Notes: generated by a model from the letters alone, not told the origin. A stretch of 12,860 nucleotides of DNA from Candidatus Njordarchaeota archaeon (GCA_029856635.1 JAHKLH010000024.1:1-12860); one strand, 5' to 3'; positions 1 through 7,111 are shown, counted from the stretch's first letter. Numbers and translations: made by a program.

Positions 1-214
1 CGATCATACACTTGTATCACTATAATAATTAGAATTATGATAAACATAATTATGATAATTTTGTTTATCAAAGGTATTCGTAAAAGTTAATGCTACATGA
101 AAATACGAAAGAAAAGAAACACTGTGAGAAACAAGAGATAAACTAAAAAAGTTTCCTTGAACACTCAGTGTGAATACATGTAAAAAATATAAAGAGGATT
201 GCTAATCAGCTTTT
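1..214. other. Gene-free left edge with AT-rich repeats
   Basis: No reading frame of note lies here. Positions 25-70 hold a compact set of AT-rich repeats. AATTATGATAA occurs at 33-43 and again at 48-58, a 15-nt period. ATAATT (25-30) and AATTAT (33-38) form a small inverted repeat. TGATAAAC (38-45) is matched by its reverse complement GTTTATCA at 63-70. An 11-nt hyphenated palindrome, ACACT-C-AGTGT, lies at 161-171. The stretch is downstream of ndk and of unknown relation to whatever lies to the left, so it could be regulatory or 3' flanking DNA. No function can be assigned. Confidence 0.5.
33..70. repeat. AT-rich direct and inverted repeats
   Basis: Two copies of AATTATGATAA start at 33 and 48. 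An 8-bp inverted repeat, TGATAAAC at 38-45 and GTTTATCA at 63-70, has a 17-nt spacer. The match is exact, but short AT-rich repeats arise easily by chance in DNA of this composition. A regulator-binding site for a gene left of the window is possible and unproven. Confidence 0.4.
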
Positions 215-679
215 CTATTCAGTAAACCAAACGATGTCTTCATCAACTCTCTTGTATGAAACTATTTCATCATCCTTGAAAATGATTTTCATTTCATATT
301 CTGCTCTCTCCTTTGAATCGGCAGCATGAATGACGTTTCTTGAAATAGTTAATGCGAAATCGCCTCTGATCGTTCCGGCATCTGCTTCAACGGGGTTTGT
401 TTTTCCAATGAGTTTTCTCACTTTTTTCACAGCATCTGGTCCTTCGAGAATCATTGCCACGATGGGGCCGCTTGTTACATAATTAACAAGAGGTTCAAAG
501 AAGTGCTTTCCTTTGTGAATATCATATAGTTTCTCTGCTTGTTCTCTGGTGAGCTTAAGCATTTTTAGCGCTATTACCTTTAATCCAGCTTGCTCAAGTC
601 TCTTTATGATTTCTCCAATAAGTCCACGTAAGACACCATCTGGTTTGACAAATACAAATGTTCTTTCTACGTTTATCAT
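215..679 (-). CDS. ndk: Nucleoside diphosphate kinase
   Basis: This enzyme passes the gamma-phosphate from ATP to other NDPs through a phosphohistidine, keeping (d)NTP pools balanced in the cytoplasm. The 154-aa product is the usual length. The N-terminal ERTFV..KPDG strand-loop is at residues 5-15, TIRGDF at about 103-108, and the active-site NVIHAADS at 115-122, with catalytic His118. The common H-G/A-S-D-S signature reads H-A-A-D-S here, so Ser120 is Ala, while Glu129 is kept. The ATG at 679 is chosen because GGTG (687-690) precedes it by 7 nt. The ATG at 685 sits too close to that motif, and upstream in-frame codons would add a tail not found in the family. It diverges from the unknown gene at 746. 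Confidence 0.95.
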   Translation of the reverse strand: MINVERTFVFVKPDGVLRGLIGEIIKRLEQAGLKVIALKMLKLTREQAEKLYDIHKGKHFFEPLVNYVTSGPIVAMILEGPDAVKKVRKLIGKTNPVEADAGTIRGDFALTISRNVIHAADSKERAEYEMKIIFKDDEIVSYKRVDEDIVWFTE

Positions 680-745
680 TCTCATACACCGATTTTTTAT
701 ATATTTTCTTTCTGAAAATAAGTATATGTAAGAGTGAGGCACAAA
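680..745. promoter_or_regulatory. Divergent promoter region, ndk and unknown gene
   Basis: Only 66 nt separate the two divergent start codons. A plus-strand TATA-like stretch (TTTTTATATATTTTC, about 693-707) would place a start near 725, just ahead of the GTGAGG ribosome site (734-739) of the rightward gene. On the minus strand a TATA-like stretch around 715-728 would place the ndk start near 697, ahead of its GGTG at 687-690. If so, each TATA box lies at the other gene's start site. This rests on motif spacing alone. Confidence 0.35.
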
Positions 746-1282
746 ATGTCGTTCATCAAAAAACCACCTGTGGAACGTCCTCGTCGTGATCTAGAGCATA
801 TGATTATGTATTCGATCAAAGATGAGTTTTTCGAGCCTTATGTAGAGATTAAGTCAAAATTCAAAATTGATCGCGGTAGAGTATTCCGTTCGGAAATAGA
901 GATTGCTCTTCCATCTCAAGACTTAAAATCAATGCGAAAAGCATTAGATAGAATGAGTAATGTGCTGTATCTTAGGGGTGATCCAGTCCTCATAATCTTC
1001 GCACATACTGAAGCTCCGAAATCGCTAATTAAAAACATTGATAGATTAGCGGGGGCAATCAAGGAAATTAAGAGAAACATTAAATGTATTTTCGTTGCTA
1101 CGGACGATCAGAAACCTAATGTGAAAGTAAAGAATCTGGATGGTATTTTTATCGGAAAGAACTTTGATGAAATTTGGCCAGAGCTCAAGAAGTGGCTTGA
1201 AGAGAACTACTTCAAAGAATATATGAAAGAAGAAAAACCGATTATTGCTGAGGAAATAAGTGAAGAGGAACTTCATTTTTAG
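746..1282 (+). CDS. Conserved-looking hypothetical protein, 178 aa
   Basis: I do not recognise this protein. The ATG at 746 is preferred over the in-frame GTG at 734 because GTGAGG (734-739) then forms a ribosome site with 6-nt spacing. The product is soluble, with no signal peptide or membrane segment. The N-terminus is basic and proline-containing. A central block with alternating charged and hydrophobic residues (SEIEIALP, about 49-56) is followed by two beta-like strands, VLIIFAH (81-87) and KCIFVAT (113-119), separated by helical K-rich segments. This suggests a small alpha/beta domain. The C-terminal tail (about 149-178) is highly charged and Glu-rich. Composition matches the neighbours. 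It converges on fau-1 with stop codons overlapping by 3 nt. A nuclease-like fold is conceivable but unsupported by a clear motif. Confidence 0.8.
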   Translation: MSFIKKPPVERPRRDLEHMIMYSIKDEFFEPYVEIKSKFKIDRGRVFRSEIEIALPSQDLKSMRKALDRMSNVLYLRGDPVLIIFAHTEAPKSLIKNIDRLAGAIKEIKRNIKCIFVATDDQKPNVKVKNLDGIFIGKNFDEIWPELKKWLEENYFKEYMKEEKPIIAEEISEEELHF

Positions 1283-2817
1283 GGAGCTTTAATCTTTTGC
1301 ATGAGCTTCTGGCATTTATTGAGTATTTTTTTCTCGTTATCCTTAATCCATTTACAGAGTGTTTCTGCGTACCTCTTTATAGCCTCGCCGTATCTCTGCG
1401 AGATCCATCCCCTCCGTATGAATTCATCTATCTTTTCACGATCAATTATAACAGGTTCTTCTTCTGGTCTCTTAACAACGTCAATTTCTAAGTCCCAATA
1501 TGTGAAACCTTGTTGCGGGATAACTTCTATCGGTGTGTTAATGTTTAGATACATTCCCTTTAATTCTCCATGTACGTTGAAGTACACTGTTATCAGAGAA
1601 TTAGACATCCATTTTACAATTGTAAATCCAAAATCACCTGGTTCTTTTGGAACAAAGAGTCCATCATACATGCCTCCTGGCTTGAATCGTCTGAAAAGAT
1701 ACCATGTCAGTGTGTCTTTTTCGACTTCAACTACTGTTGCGGGACCAAGAATTACGGTTCTGCCAGTTAGTTTTTTGTGTTGAATTGATACAATATTTCC
1801 TTCTTTAGGAAACTTCTCTTCAACCAAATATTGTAGTAAATCATCACTGACTTTATCACGATCAAGCTCATATTTTGAGAGAATATATCCCTCAACAAAA
1901 TCTATTAAACTCGTTATTCCATCTTGTGATAGAAAAGATTTCATGTAGTGATGATATTTCACGGTTGGAAAAACTTGGCTTCTGATTTCGTCTAGTTTTT
2001 GTTTCGCTTTTCCTGGAAAATATACAGTCAGAATATCATATCCTTCACGAACCATTGAAAGAGCAGGAGCTCTCTCTGCTTTCTTGAGTAATTCATCAGC
2101 TTGTTTTTTAAGCATTTCTATTTCCTCAATGAGTTCCTCCCTAGTCGCTGCAATCGCGCTTGTTCTCATAATTAGTCCATATTCTTTCGGTTTTATTTCA
2201 TTCCCAAGTGTAAATAGTTCTTTGCGTTTTTCGCCTTTTATTTTGTGGGAAACATGAACACGTGTGTCGTGCAACATTAGAACAATATTCTCCCCGGGAA
2301 TAGTAAGTGATGTTGTTAAAACGGGATATCCATTTGAAAAGTCTCTGATCTGGACCAGAATCACATCTTCAACGTTTATAGGACCAATTTTAATTTCCTT
2401 GAGCGAAAGGATACCTTCTTTCTCTGGTGTCAATCTTACAATCCATCCTCCTTGAGGAGCCGCTCTAAAGACAATTCCTTTCCAAATCGAATGTAATTGC
2501 AATTCTGATTGAAAAATTATCACGTCATGTAGATTATTAAATAATATCTCTTTTACTCGATTGGTTAGTCGTGGATGTGATTCGATTTTCACTCCTTGCT
2601 TATCTTCAGTATCTTCAATGTCAACGTATGGTGATTTCATCTCAGGTTTTAAATTAAATCTCTTCGAGATTTTCTCACTTGGCTGAATGATTTCGAATCC
2701 ATTATCATAAAATAGCTTAGTTAGTGCTGTAGCGTAGATTCCACGAATTCTCACTCGAGGTTTCTCAGGTTCTGGAAGTTTTAAGCTCTCAGCTATCAAA
2801 ATTATCACCTTGTTCAT
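1279..2817 (-). CDS. fau-1: FAU-1 type AU-rich RNA-binding protein / ribonuclease
   Basis: FAU-1 family proteins are archaeal RNA-binding proteins related to RNase E/G in their S1-like part and reported to act on rRNA precursors. The hallmark RxRGIYATALTKL is at 22-35. An S1-like beta region covers about 95-175 and RTSA is at 218-221. A charged helical segment follows (about 225-250). A C-terminal DUF402 domain covers about 360-490, with TWYLFRRFKPGGMYDGL at 371-387 and the YWDLEID strand at 440-446. Full length is typical. The start is ambiguous. The ATG at 2817 lacks a ribosome site, whereas an in-frame TTG at 2799 is preceded by GGTGA with 5-nt spacing. TATA-like AT sequence at about 2818-2828 could serve either start. 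The 3' end overlaps the convergent neighbour. Confidence 0.9.
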   Translation of the reverse strand: MNKVIILIAESLKLPEPEKPRVRIRGIYATALTKLFYDNGFEIIQPSEKISKRFNLKPEMKSPYVDIEDTEDKQGVKIESHPRLTNRVKEILFNNLHDVIIFQSELQLHSIWKGIVFRAAPQGGWIVRLTPEKEGILSLKEIKIGPINVEDVILVQIRDFSNGYPVLTTSLTIPGENIVLMLHDTRVHVSHKIKGEKRKELFTLGNEIKPKEYGLIMRTSAIAATREELIEEIEMLKKQADELLKKAERAPALSMVREGYDILTVYFPGKAKQKLDEIRSQVFPTVKYHHYMKSFLSQDGITSLIDFVEGYILSKYELDRDKVSDDLLQYLVEEKFPKEGNIVSIQHKKLTGRTVILGPATVVEVEKDTLTWYLFRRFKPGGMYDGLFVPKEPGDFGFTIVKWMSNSLITVYFNVHGELKGMYLNINTPIEVIPQQGFTYWDLEIDVVKRPEEEPVIIDREKIDEFIRRGWISQRYGEAIKRYAETLCKWIKDNEKKILNKCQKLMQKIKAP

Positions 2818-2849
2818 ATAATATAATTCGAGAAAAAACGTGAAAAATT

Positions 2850-3728
2850 GTGTTATTCAAAGATTTCCATTTTCGACCAAAAGATGTATTTTCATTAGAA
2901 ATTATGAGACACGGTTATTTCTTTCCATTCTTTATTGGAAAAGAACATAGCATTCAACGTGGAGAAAAATTTGGAGAAAAATTATTTGGTATCGAAATTT
3001 TTCAACAAAACGAGGAAGTGATTATACGGGTTTTTTATCCAGAAAGTGCGAAGGAAAATGAAATTAAAGACCTTGCTACGAAATGGGCTCATGCAATTGG
3101 GATTTTTGAAAATCTTGAAAAGATGAGAAAAGAATTTTCTGAGGACAAAGTCTACAAAGTTCTAGAACAAACGAAAGGCTACCACTTCATTGGATCCATA
3201 AATCCATTTGAAATTCTCATTTCTGCAATTGTCTCTCAAAATATCAAGGCTGAAAAATTCCGTAATCTTCTTGAAAAAATGACCAAAACTCTTGGTGAAA
3301 AATTCGGAGAATTCTATGTCTTTCCACCTCTTCAAAAAATTGCTACAAGTGAAGAGATATTGAAGAAATTAGGTTTTGGATATCGCGCAAAATACGTAAC
3401 ATATGTTTCAGGTTGGTTAATTAAAAATGCAAAAACAATTAATCTCCACGAACCTACAAATAAATTACTTCGTCAATTAATTAGCATTAAGTCAGTTGGT
3501 AATTACACTGCGACCTCATTCTTGCTCTACGGCCTAAAAAGATATGATGCTCCGCTTTATGATGGTTTAATACGTAAGATTTGCAGCGGATTTCTTGGAA
3601 AAAGAATCAAAAACTTTTCAGAATTTGATACAATTACTTGGGACTCATGGGGTCAATGGAGGGGAGCTATTATCGCTCATCTTTGTGTTTTCTATAGAAT
3701 CAAAAATAAGTTGGGTCGTTTAGTCTAA
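2850..3728 (+). CDS. HhH-GPD DNA glycosylase (AlkA/OGG superfamily)
   Basis: It likely removes damaged (alkylated or oxidised) bases from DNA as the first step of base excision repair. The 292-aa product has a beta-rich N-terminal part (to about 100), then the helical HhH-GPD core. NPFEILISAIVSQNI at 118-132 is the core helix. The hairpin-helix-hairpin is LISIKSVGNYTATSFLLYG at 210-228. The catalytic Asp lies in PLYDGLIRK, D238. The position that carries the Schiff-base lysine in OGG1-type lyases is Tyr219, so a monofunctional AlkA-like glycosylase is expected. The start is GTG at 2850 with GTGA upstream, and no better ATG exists near it. It diverges from fau-1 across about 32 nt. It leads a tight run with the editing-domain and XPB genes. 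Substrate cannot be told from sequence. Confidence 0.85.
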   Translation: MLFKDFHFRPKDVFSLEIMRHGYFFPFFIGKEHSIQRGEKFGEKLFGIEIFQQNEEVIIRVFYPESAKENEIKDLATKWAHAIGIFENLEKMRKEFSEDKVYKVLEQTKGYHFIGSINPFEILISAIVSQNIKAEKFRNLLEKMTKTLGEKFGEFYVFPPLQKIATSEEILKKLGFGYRAKYVTYVSGWLIKNAKTINLHEPTNKLLRQLISIKSVGNYTATSFLLYGLKRYDAPLYDGLIRKICSGFLGKRIKNFSEFDTITWDSWGQWRGAIIAHLCVFYRIKNKLGRLV

Positions 3729-3739
3729 TGGTGTTAAGG

Positions 3740-4162
3740 ATGCGTGTTCTTCTTATTCATGCACTCGAATTTAAGTATATTGTTCGCCGAAAACTTCTGG
3801 AGAATGTAGAAAATGTACCGTTGGGAACAGAATTTTCTGTTGAAAATGCGTCCATTGCGTTCATTCATATTCTTAAGGAAGATGAAAAAGAATCTCCTGC
3901 GAAACTTGTACGTAAATTGCGTAAAATTGTTGCTTGGCATGCAAGACAACTTAGTTTACAGAACATTGTTTTGCATTCCTTCACTCATTTAGCGGAAGGA
4001 AATAGTGCTTCCCCTGATTTTGCTAAAGAGATTCTTCTAAAAACTGCAGAGAAACTGAAAGACCGCGGTTTTAATGTTCATGTGACCCCATTTGGCTATC
4101 TTCTCGAATTGAATATGATTTGGTCGGCTAACGATTTTTCGCGAGTCTTCAAAGAAATTTAA
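3740..4162 (+). CDS. Stand-alone archaeal ThrRS editing-domain protein
   Basis: The 140-aa product matches the archaeal threonyl-tRNA synthetase N-terminal editing domain (tRNA-Thr_ED, DTD-like fold), which hydrolyses Ser-tRNA(Thr). Visible marks are the MRVLLIHALEFKYIV opening, the SFTHLA block with His83, ERGFNV-like KDRGFNV at 107-113, and PFGY at 117-120. The frame stops straight after the domain, so no aminoacylation module is attached, as in lineages that split ThrRS into catalytic and editing genes. In Pyrococcus-type domains PFGY is followed by Tyr-Lys, the lysine lying in the active site. Here it is Leu-Leu, so activity or substrate may differ. The ATG at 3740 is favoured because GGTG (3730-3733) precedes it by 6 nt. 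An ATG at 3728 overlaps the upstream stop as TAATG. It is co-transcribed with its flanking genes. Confidence 0.85.
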   Translation: MRVLLIHALEFKYIVRRKLLENVENVPLGTEFSVENASIAFIHILKEDEKESPAKLVRKLRKIVAWHARQLSLQNIVLHSFTHLAEGNSASPDFAKEILLKTAEKLKDRGFNVHVTPFGYLLELNMIWSANDFSRVFKEI

Positions 4163-4193
4163 TTGATGAATTTAGAATATCATTAGGAGTAGA

Positions 4194-6182
4194 ATGCCAA
4201 TTCAAAGAATAAAGATAGGTAATGTAACGATCTTAAGCAAGGAACTCACGTGGGATGTAATCAGGATTGCATCGCAGTTTCTAAAGGAATTCTGCAAGTG
4301 GAATCCAAAAGAACAGACTTGGAGTGTAACTTGGCGACTTCTTCCAAAATTGACCATTGCATATCGTTTGATAAATATTTTGCAAGCATACGATTCTGAT
4401 TATGCCACGCAATTAAAAGAAGCTATTGATAAGGTAATTAAATCGATTCCTTCATATGTTAAACAGGATTCGTCATATGCGTTTCCACTTATTGATTGTG
4501 ATGCTATTAATGTTTGGCGTACTCTTAGAAAGTTTGGAGGAAAATTTGAAAAAATAGTTTTTGATACGGAAGTGGGGCCTATAGAAATTCCTGTCATAGT
4601 TATTAGCCAAGAAACACTGGCGATTTTAAAGAAAAAACTGCAAGAAATCGATCTTCCTGAGAATCTAATTGAGAGGATAAAGAAAATTGTTATATCCGAA
4701 GCAAAAATAAGGATCAAGCCGTATAGTGCAAAATACATCGAAATACTCATTCCAGAGACAAATGATGCACTAGTTAGTGACCTTTTGGAACTTGGGAGAA
4801 TTAGAATAAAATTGAAAAAAATTGGAGGAGATGTAGAAGAAAAAGAAATTTCCTTGGGTAGAATTTATGAGAAAGGTTTTGGAGTAAAGATACTCCTGCC
4901 TTCTTATGCGATTGCTTTCGTTGAAGACATTTTAAAATCTTATGGATTAGAGTATGAAATTGATTATGGAACAAAGAATTTTGAGCTTCAATTAAATCCC
5001 AGTTTAAAACTGTATGACTATCAGCAGAAAGCACTAGAAAAATGGTTAACTGAGGGAAATAAAAAAGGTACGATTGTTCTTCCAACAGGTGCTGGGAAAA
5101 CTTTTGTAGCTCTTGCAGCAATTAGCGTACTAAGAAAACCATCAATTATTTTTGTCCCAAACACCTGGTTGCTTGATCAATGGATTGAAAGAATATCTAG
5201 ATACCTTGGTATAAAAAAGGGCATGATAGGCAAATTTGGTGGTGGCTCGCAAACAATTAAACACATAACTGTAGCTACATACCAGTCTGCTTCGAGGTAT
5301 ATAGAAAAACTTGCAGATAAGTTCATGTTAGCAGTATTTGACGAGGCACACCATGTTCCTGCACGGACATTCATGAAAACAGCTCTTTATCTCCGTGCAC
5401 CATATCGCATGGCTCTTTCCGCGACACCAAAACGAGCAGATGGAAACGAAGAATTACTTTTCAAATTAGCAGGGAAGATAATTTACGAGGCAGATTATCC
5501 TGAATTAATTGAAAAAGGAGTAATATCCCCATTTGTGATTAGAATAATTCTCGTTCCATTACCTAACGATTTGAAAATACAGTATCAAGAAGCCATAGAA
5601 AAAGCGGATAATGCTGAAGATGATGTTGAAAAAGCACGATGGATTAATAAAGCATTAAGATTAGCAAGTGATAATCCTATTAAGATCGAAGTAATTAAAG
5701 AACTGTTAGGAAGACATAAAAACGAAAAAGTATTCATATTCTGCGGTAGTATTGCATTTGCAGAAAAAGTCTATAAGGCCGTACGGGAGATTACAAATTC
5801 TGCCATCCTAACTTCAAAGGTTACTACTGAGCAGGAGGAAAGATTAAGAAAAGCTTTTGAAACTGGAAAAATACGAGTATTGGTTCTGGTTAAGAAGGCA
5901 GAAGAAGGAGTTGATTTACCAGATGCAAGTGTTGCAATAATTGCAGGAGGCTCAAAACAAGAGCGTGAATTTATTCAAAGAATTGGAAGAGTTTTAAGGC
6001 GTTCTCCTGGTAAGAAAGTTGCATATATTTACGAATTAGTAACGGAAAATACGATCGAGCAAGCTATATCCAAGGCTCGAGGAGCACGTAAAATCGCTAT
6101 GAAAGTACGGGAAATCGTTGAAAAACTCACAAGACTAAAGTCCTTTGATGTAATCTTCTGGAAAAAGCAAGGAACCTTATAG
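4194..6182 (+). CDS. xpb: XPB/Rad25-like superfamily 2 DNA helicase
   Basis: A 662-aa SF2 DNA translocase of the XPB type, which opens DNA around lesions or structures using ATP. Residues 1-270 are an N-terminal region longer than the short damage-recognition domain of typical archaeal XPB, and I do not recognise its fold. The helicase core follows: YDYQQKAL (274-281), Walker A LPTGAGKT (296-303), DEAH (383-386), SATP (409-412), a charged thumb-like segment at about 458-492, EEGVDLPDA (570-578) and QRIGRVLRR (595-603). The XPB R-E-D motif after SATP reads R-A-D (414-416). AGGAG (4185-4189) supports the ATG at 4194. The gap to the upstream editing-domain gene is 31 nt. The usual archaeal partner gene bax1 is not next to it. 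The stop lies 3 nt from the convergent GTPase stop. Confidence 0.9.
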   Translation: MPIQRIKIGNVTILSKELTWDVIRIASQFLKEFCKWNPKEQTWSVTWRLLPKLTIAYRLINILQAYDSDYATQLKEAIDKVIKSIPSYVKQDSSYAFPLIDCDAINVWRTLRKFGGKFEKIVFDTEVGPIEIPVIVISQETLAILKKKLQEIDLPENLIERIKKIVISEAKIRIKPYSAKYIEILIPETNDALVSDLLELGRIRIKLKKIGGDVEEKEISLGRIYEKGFGVKILLPSYAIAFVEDILKSYGLEYEIDYGTKNFELQLNPSLKLYDYQQKALEKWLTEGNKKGTIVLPTGAGKTFVALAAISVLRKPSIIFVPNTWLLDQWIERISRYLGIKKGMIGKFGGGSQTIKHITVATYQSASRYIEKLADKFMLAVFDEAHHVPARTFMKTALYLRAPYRMALSATPKRADGNEELLFKLAGKIIYEADYPELIEKGVISPFVIRIILVPLPNDLKIQYQEAIEKADNAEDDVEKARWINKALRLASDNPIKIEVIKELLGRHKNEKVFIFCGSIAFAEKVYKAVREITNSAILTSKVTTEQEERLRKAFETGKIRVLVLVKKAEEGVDLPDASVAIIAGGSKQEREFIQRIGRVLRRSPGKKVAYIYELVTENTIEQAISKARGARKIAMKVREIVEKLTRLKSFDVIFWKKQGTL

Positions 6183-6185
6183 TCA

Positions 6186-6767
6186 TTATCTCTCTTCAGT
6201 GCTAAGTTTTTTCCATATTATTATCTGCGAAAGAAGACGTTCAAGTTTTTGTAAACCTTCACCAGTTTCTGTTGAAGTTTCTATATAAAAACATGGCATG
6301 TCGTATTTCTTGGATAATTCTTTCGCAATTTTTTCACCTTCTTCGGTCCTTATACAATCCGGCTTTGTATTTCTTAAATCAATTTTATTTGCTACTAAGA
6401 TGACAGGCATTGGACCCATCATAGAGAAAAGTCTCTCTACCCATCTTTTTGCGTCATTGAAACTACCTTTATCATCAACAGCAAACATGGTAATCACAGA
6501 ATCTGCGCCTGCAAACAGTAGTGGTTGTGCATCCTCAGGACGAGCCTCTCCAGTGAGCGTCCAAACCAGATACTTTATTAGTAAACGAAGACCGTCAAGC
6601 TCGTATGTTTTATCCATCATAAAAAAATCAATTTTCGTGTTAACAAGTAGCGCGTTACTTTTACTTGGACCAAAAATCTTCGTGCAAATAGATGACTTTC
6701 CAACATTTTTATTGCCAACTACTACGACTTTCGCTTTTATTTGAATAGACGGTAATTTCATTGTCAT
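6186..6767 (-). CDS. Ras/Rab-like small GTPase, non-canonical G3
   Basis: A 193-aa Ras-superfamily protein, presumably a cytoplasmic or membrane-peripheral switch. The G1 P-loop is GNKNVGKSS (18-26), a switch I Thr lies in NTKIDF (T44), G4 is NKID (127-130) and G5 is ETS (163-165). The VWTLTGEA segment (68-75) aligns without gaps to the IWDTAGQE of Rab proteins. The Mg-contacting Asp of DxxG is therefore Thr70 and the catalytic Gln position is Glu74, although the Gly is kept. Nucleotide hydrolysis is thus doubtful, and it may be a slow or pseudo-GTPase. There is no C-terminal Cys for lipid attachment. The ATG at 6767 is chosen because GGAGG (6774-6778) precedes it by 6 nt. Upstream in-frame codons would extend through the promoter. 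It is convergent with xpb and has its own promoter. Confidence 0.9.
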   Translation of the reverse strand: MTMKLPSIQIKAKVVVVGNKNVGKSSICTKIFGPSKSNALLVNTKIDFFMMDKTYELDGLRLLIKYLVWTLTGEARPEDAQPLLFAGADSVITMFAVDDKGSFNDAKRWVERLFSMMGPMPVILVANKIDLRNTKPDCIRTEEGEKIAKELSKKYDMPCFYIETSTETGEGLQKLERLLSQIIIWKKLSTEER

Positions 6768-6773
6768 AACAAT

Positions 6774-6778
6774 CCTCC
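6774..6778 (-). promoter_or_regulatory. Strong ribosome binding site of the GTPase gene
   Basis: GGAGG on the minus strand, 6 nt before the ATG at 6767. It decides the start against the ATG at 6761 and the far upstream ATG at 6812. Confidence 0.7.
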
Positions 6779-6788
6779 GCTTCGCAAG

Positions 6789-6808
6789 ATATAAATAACT
6801 GTTTATAT
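6789..6808 (-). promoter_or_regulatory. TATA-like promoter of the GTPase gene
   Basis: ATATAAA (6789-6795) and TTTATAT (6802-6808) form a 7-bp inverted repeat around a 6-nt spacer. Read on the minus strand, the distal copy AATATAAAC (about 6801-6809) would place transcription near 6780, giving a leader of about a dozen nt that just includes GGAGG. The assignment rests on spacing and AT content only. Confidence 0.4.
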
Positions 6809-6834
6809 TCAAAAATTTGGATTAAACAAACTTT

Positions 6835-6851
6835 TTTGAAGTTTCTTCAAA
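6835..6851. repeat. 7-bp inverted repeat with 3-nt loop
   Basis: TTTGAAG (6835-6841) and CTTCAAA (6845-6851) flank TTT. It sits about 70-85 nt upstream of the GTPase start, beyond its presumed TATA box. It could be an operator or a weak terminator for transcription from iorB, or chance. Confidence 0.35.
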
Positions 6852-7111
6852 CATACTCCCCGCGAGTTTTAGTTACATTCCAAAATTAATGTATGCTCTT
6901 AACGTCTCTTTTTTGCGCTTTATGAATTTTTCCTGATTTTATCGCTTGTTTAATCATCAAATTTAACGAGAGTTTATCGATTTCTCAAATTGCACGCAGA
7001 AATTCAAGCTACCCATTCTTCAAATTAAAGCCAAACAAAACAAGAGATTCCTCAGGTGAAAAATGTGTAGAAAAGTCGTCATAAGCGCTAATGTATTACA
7101 CTTTCATGTTC

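Noticed and set aside
1301..1783. 160-codon plus-strand frame opposite fau-1
   Set aside because: It is antisense to a well-supported FAU-1 C-terminal domain, has low-complexity Ser/Leu-rich composition and matches no family.
3711..3745. tRNA-like 5' half (GGTCGTTTAGTCTAATGGT followed by AAGGATGCG)
   Set aside because: It resembles a D-arm, but no matching acceptor strand, T-arm or TTC box follows. The bases are the end of the glycosylase gene and the ribosome site and start of the editing-domain gene.
6298..6744. 148-codon plus-strand frame opposite the GTPase
   Set aside because: It is antisense to the GTPase coding sequence with no ribosome site and no recognisable domain.
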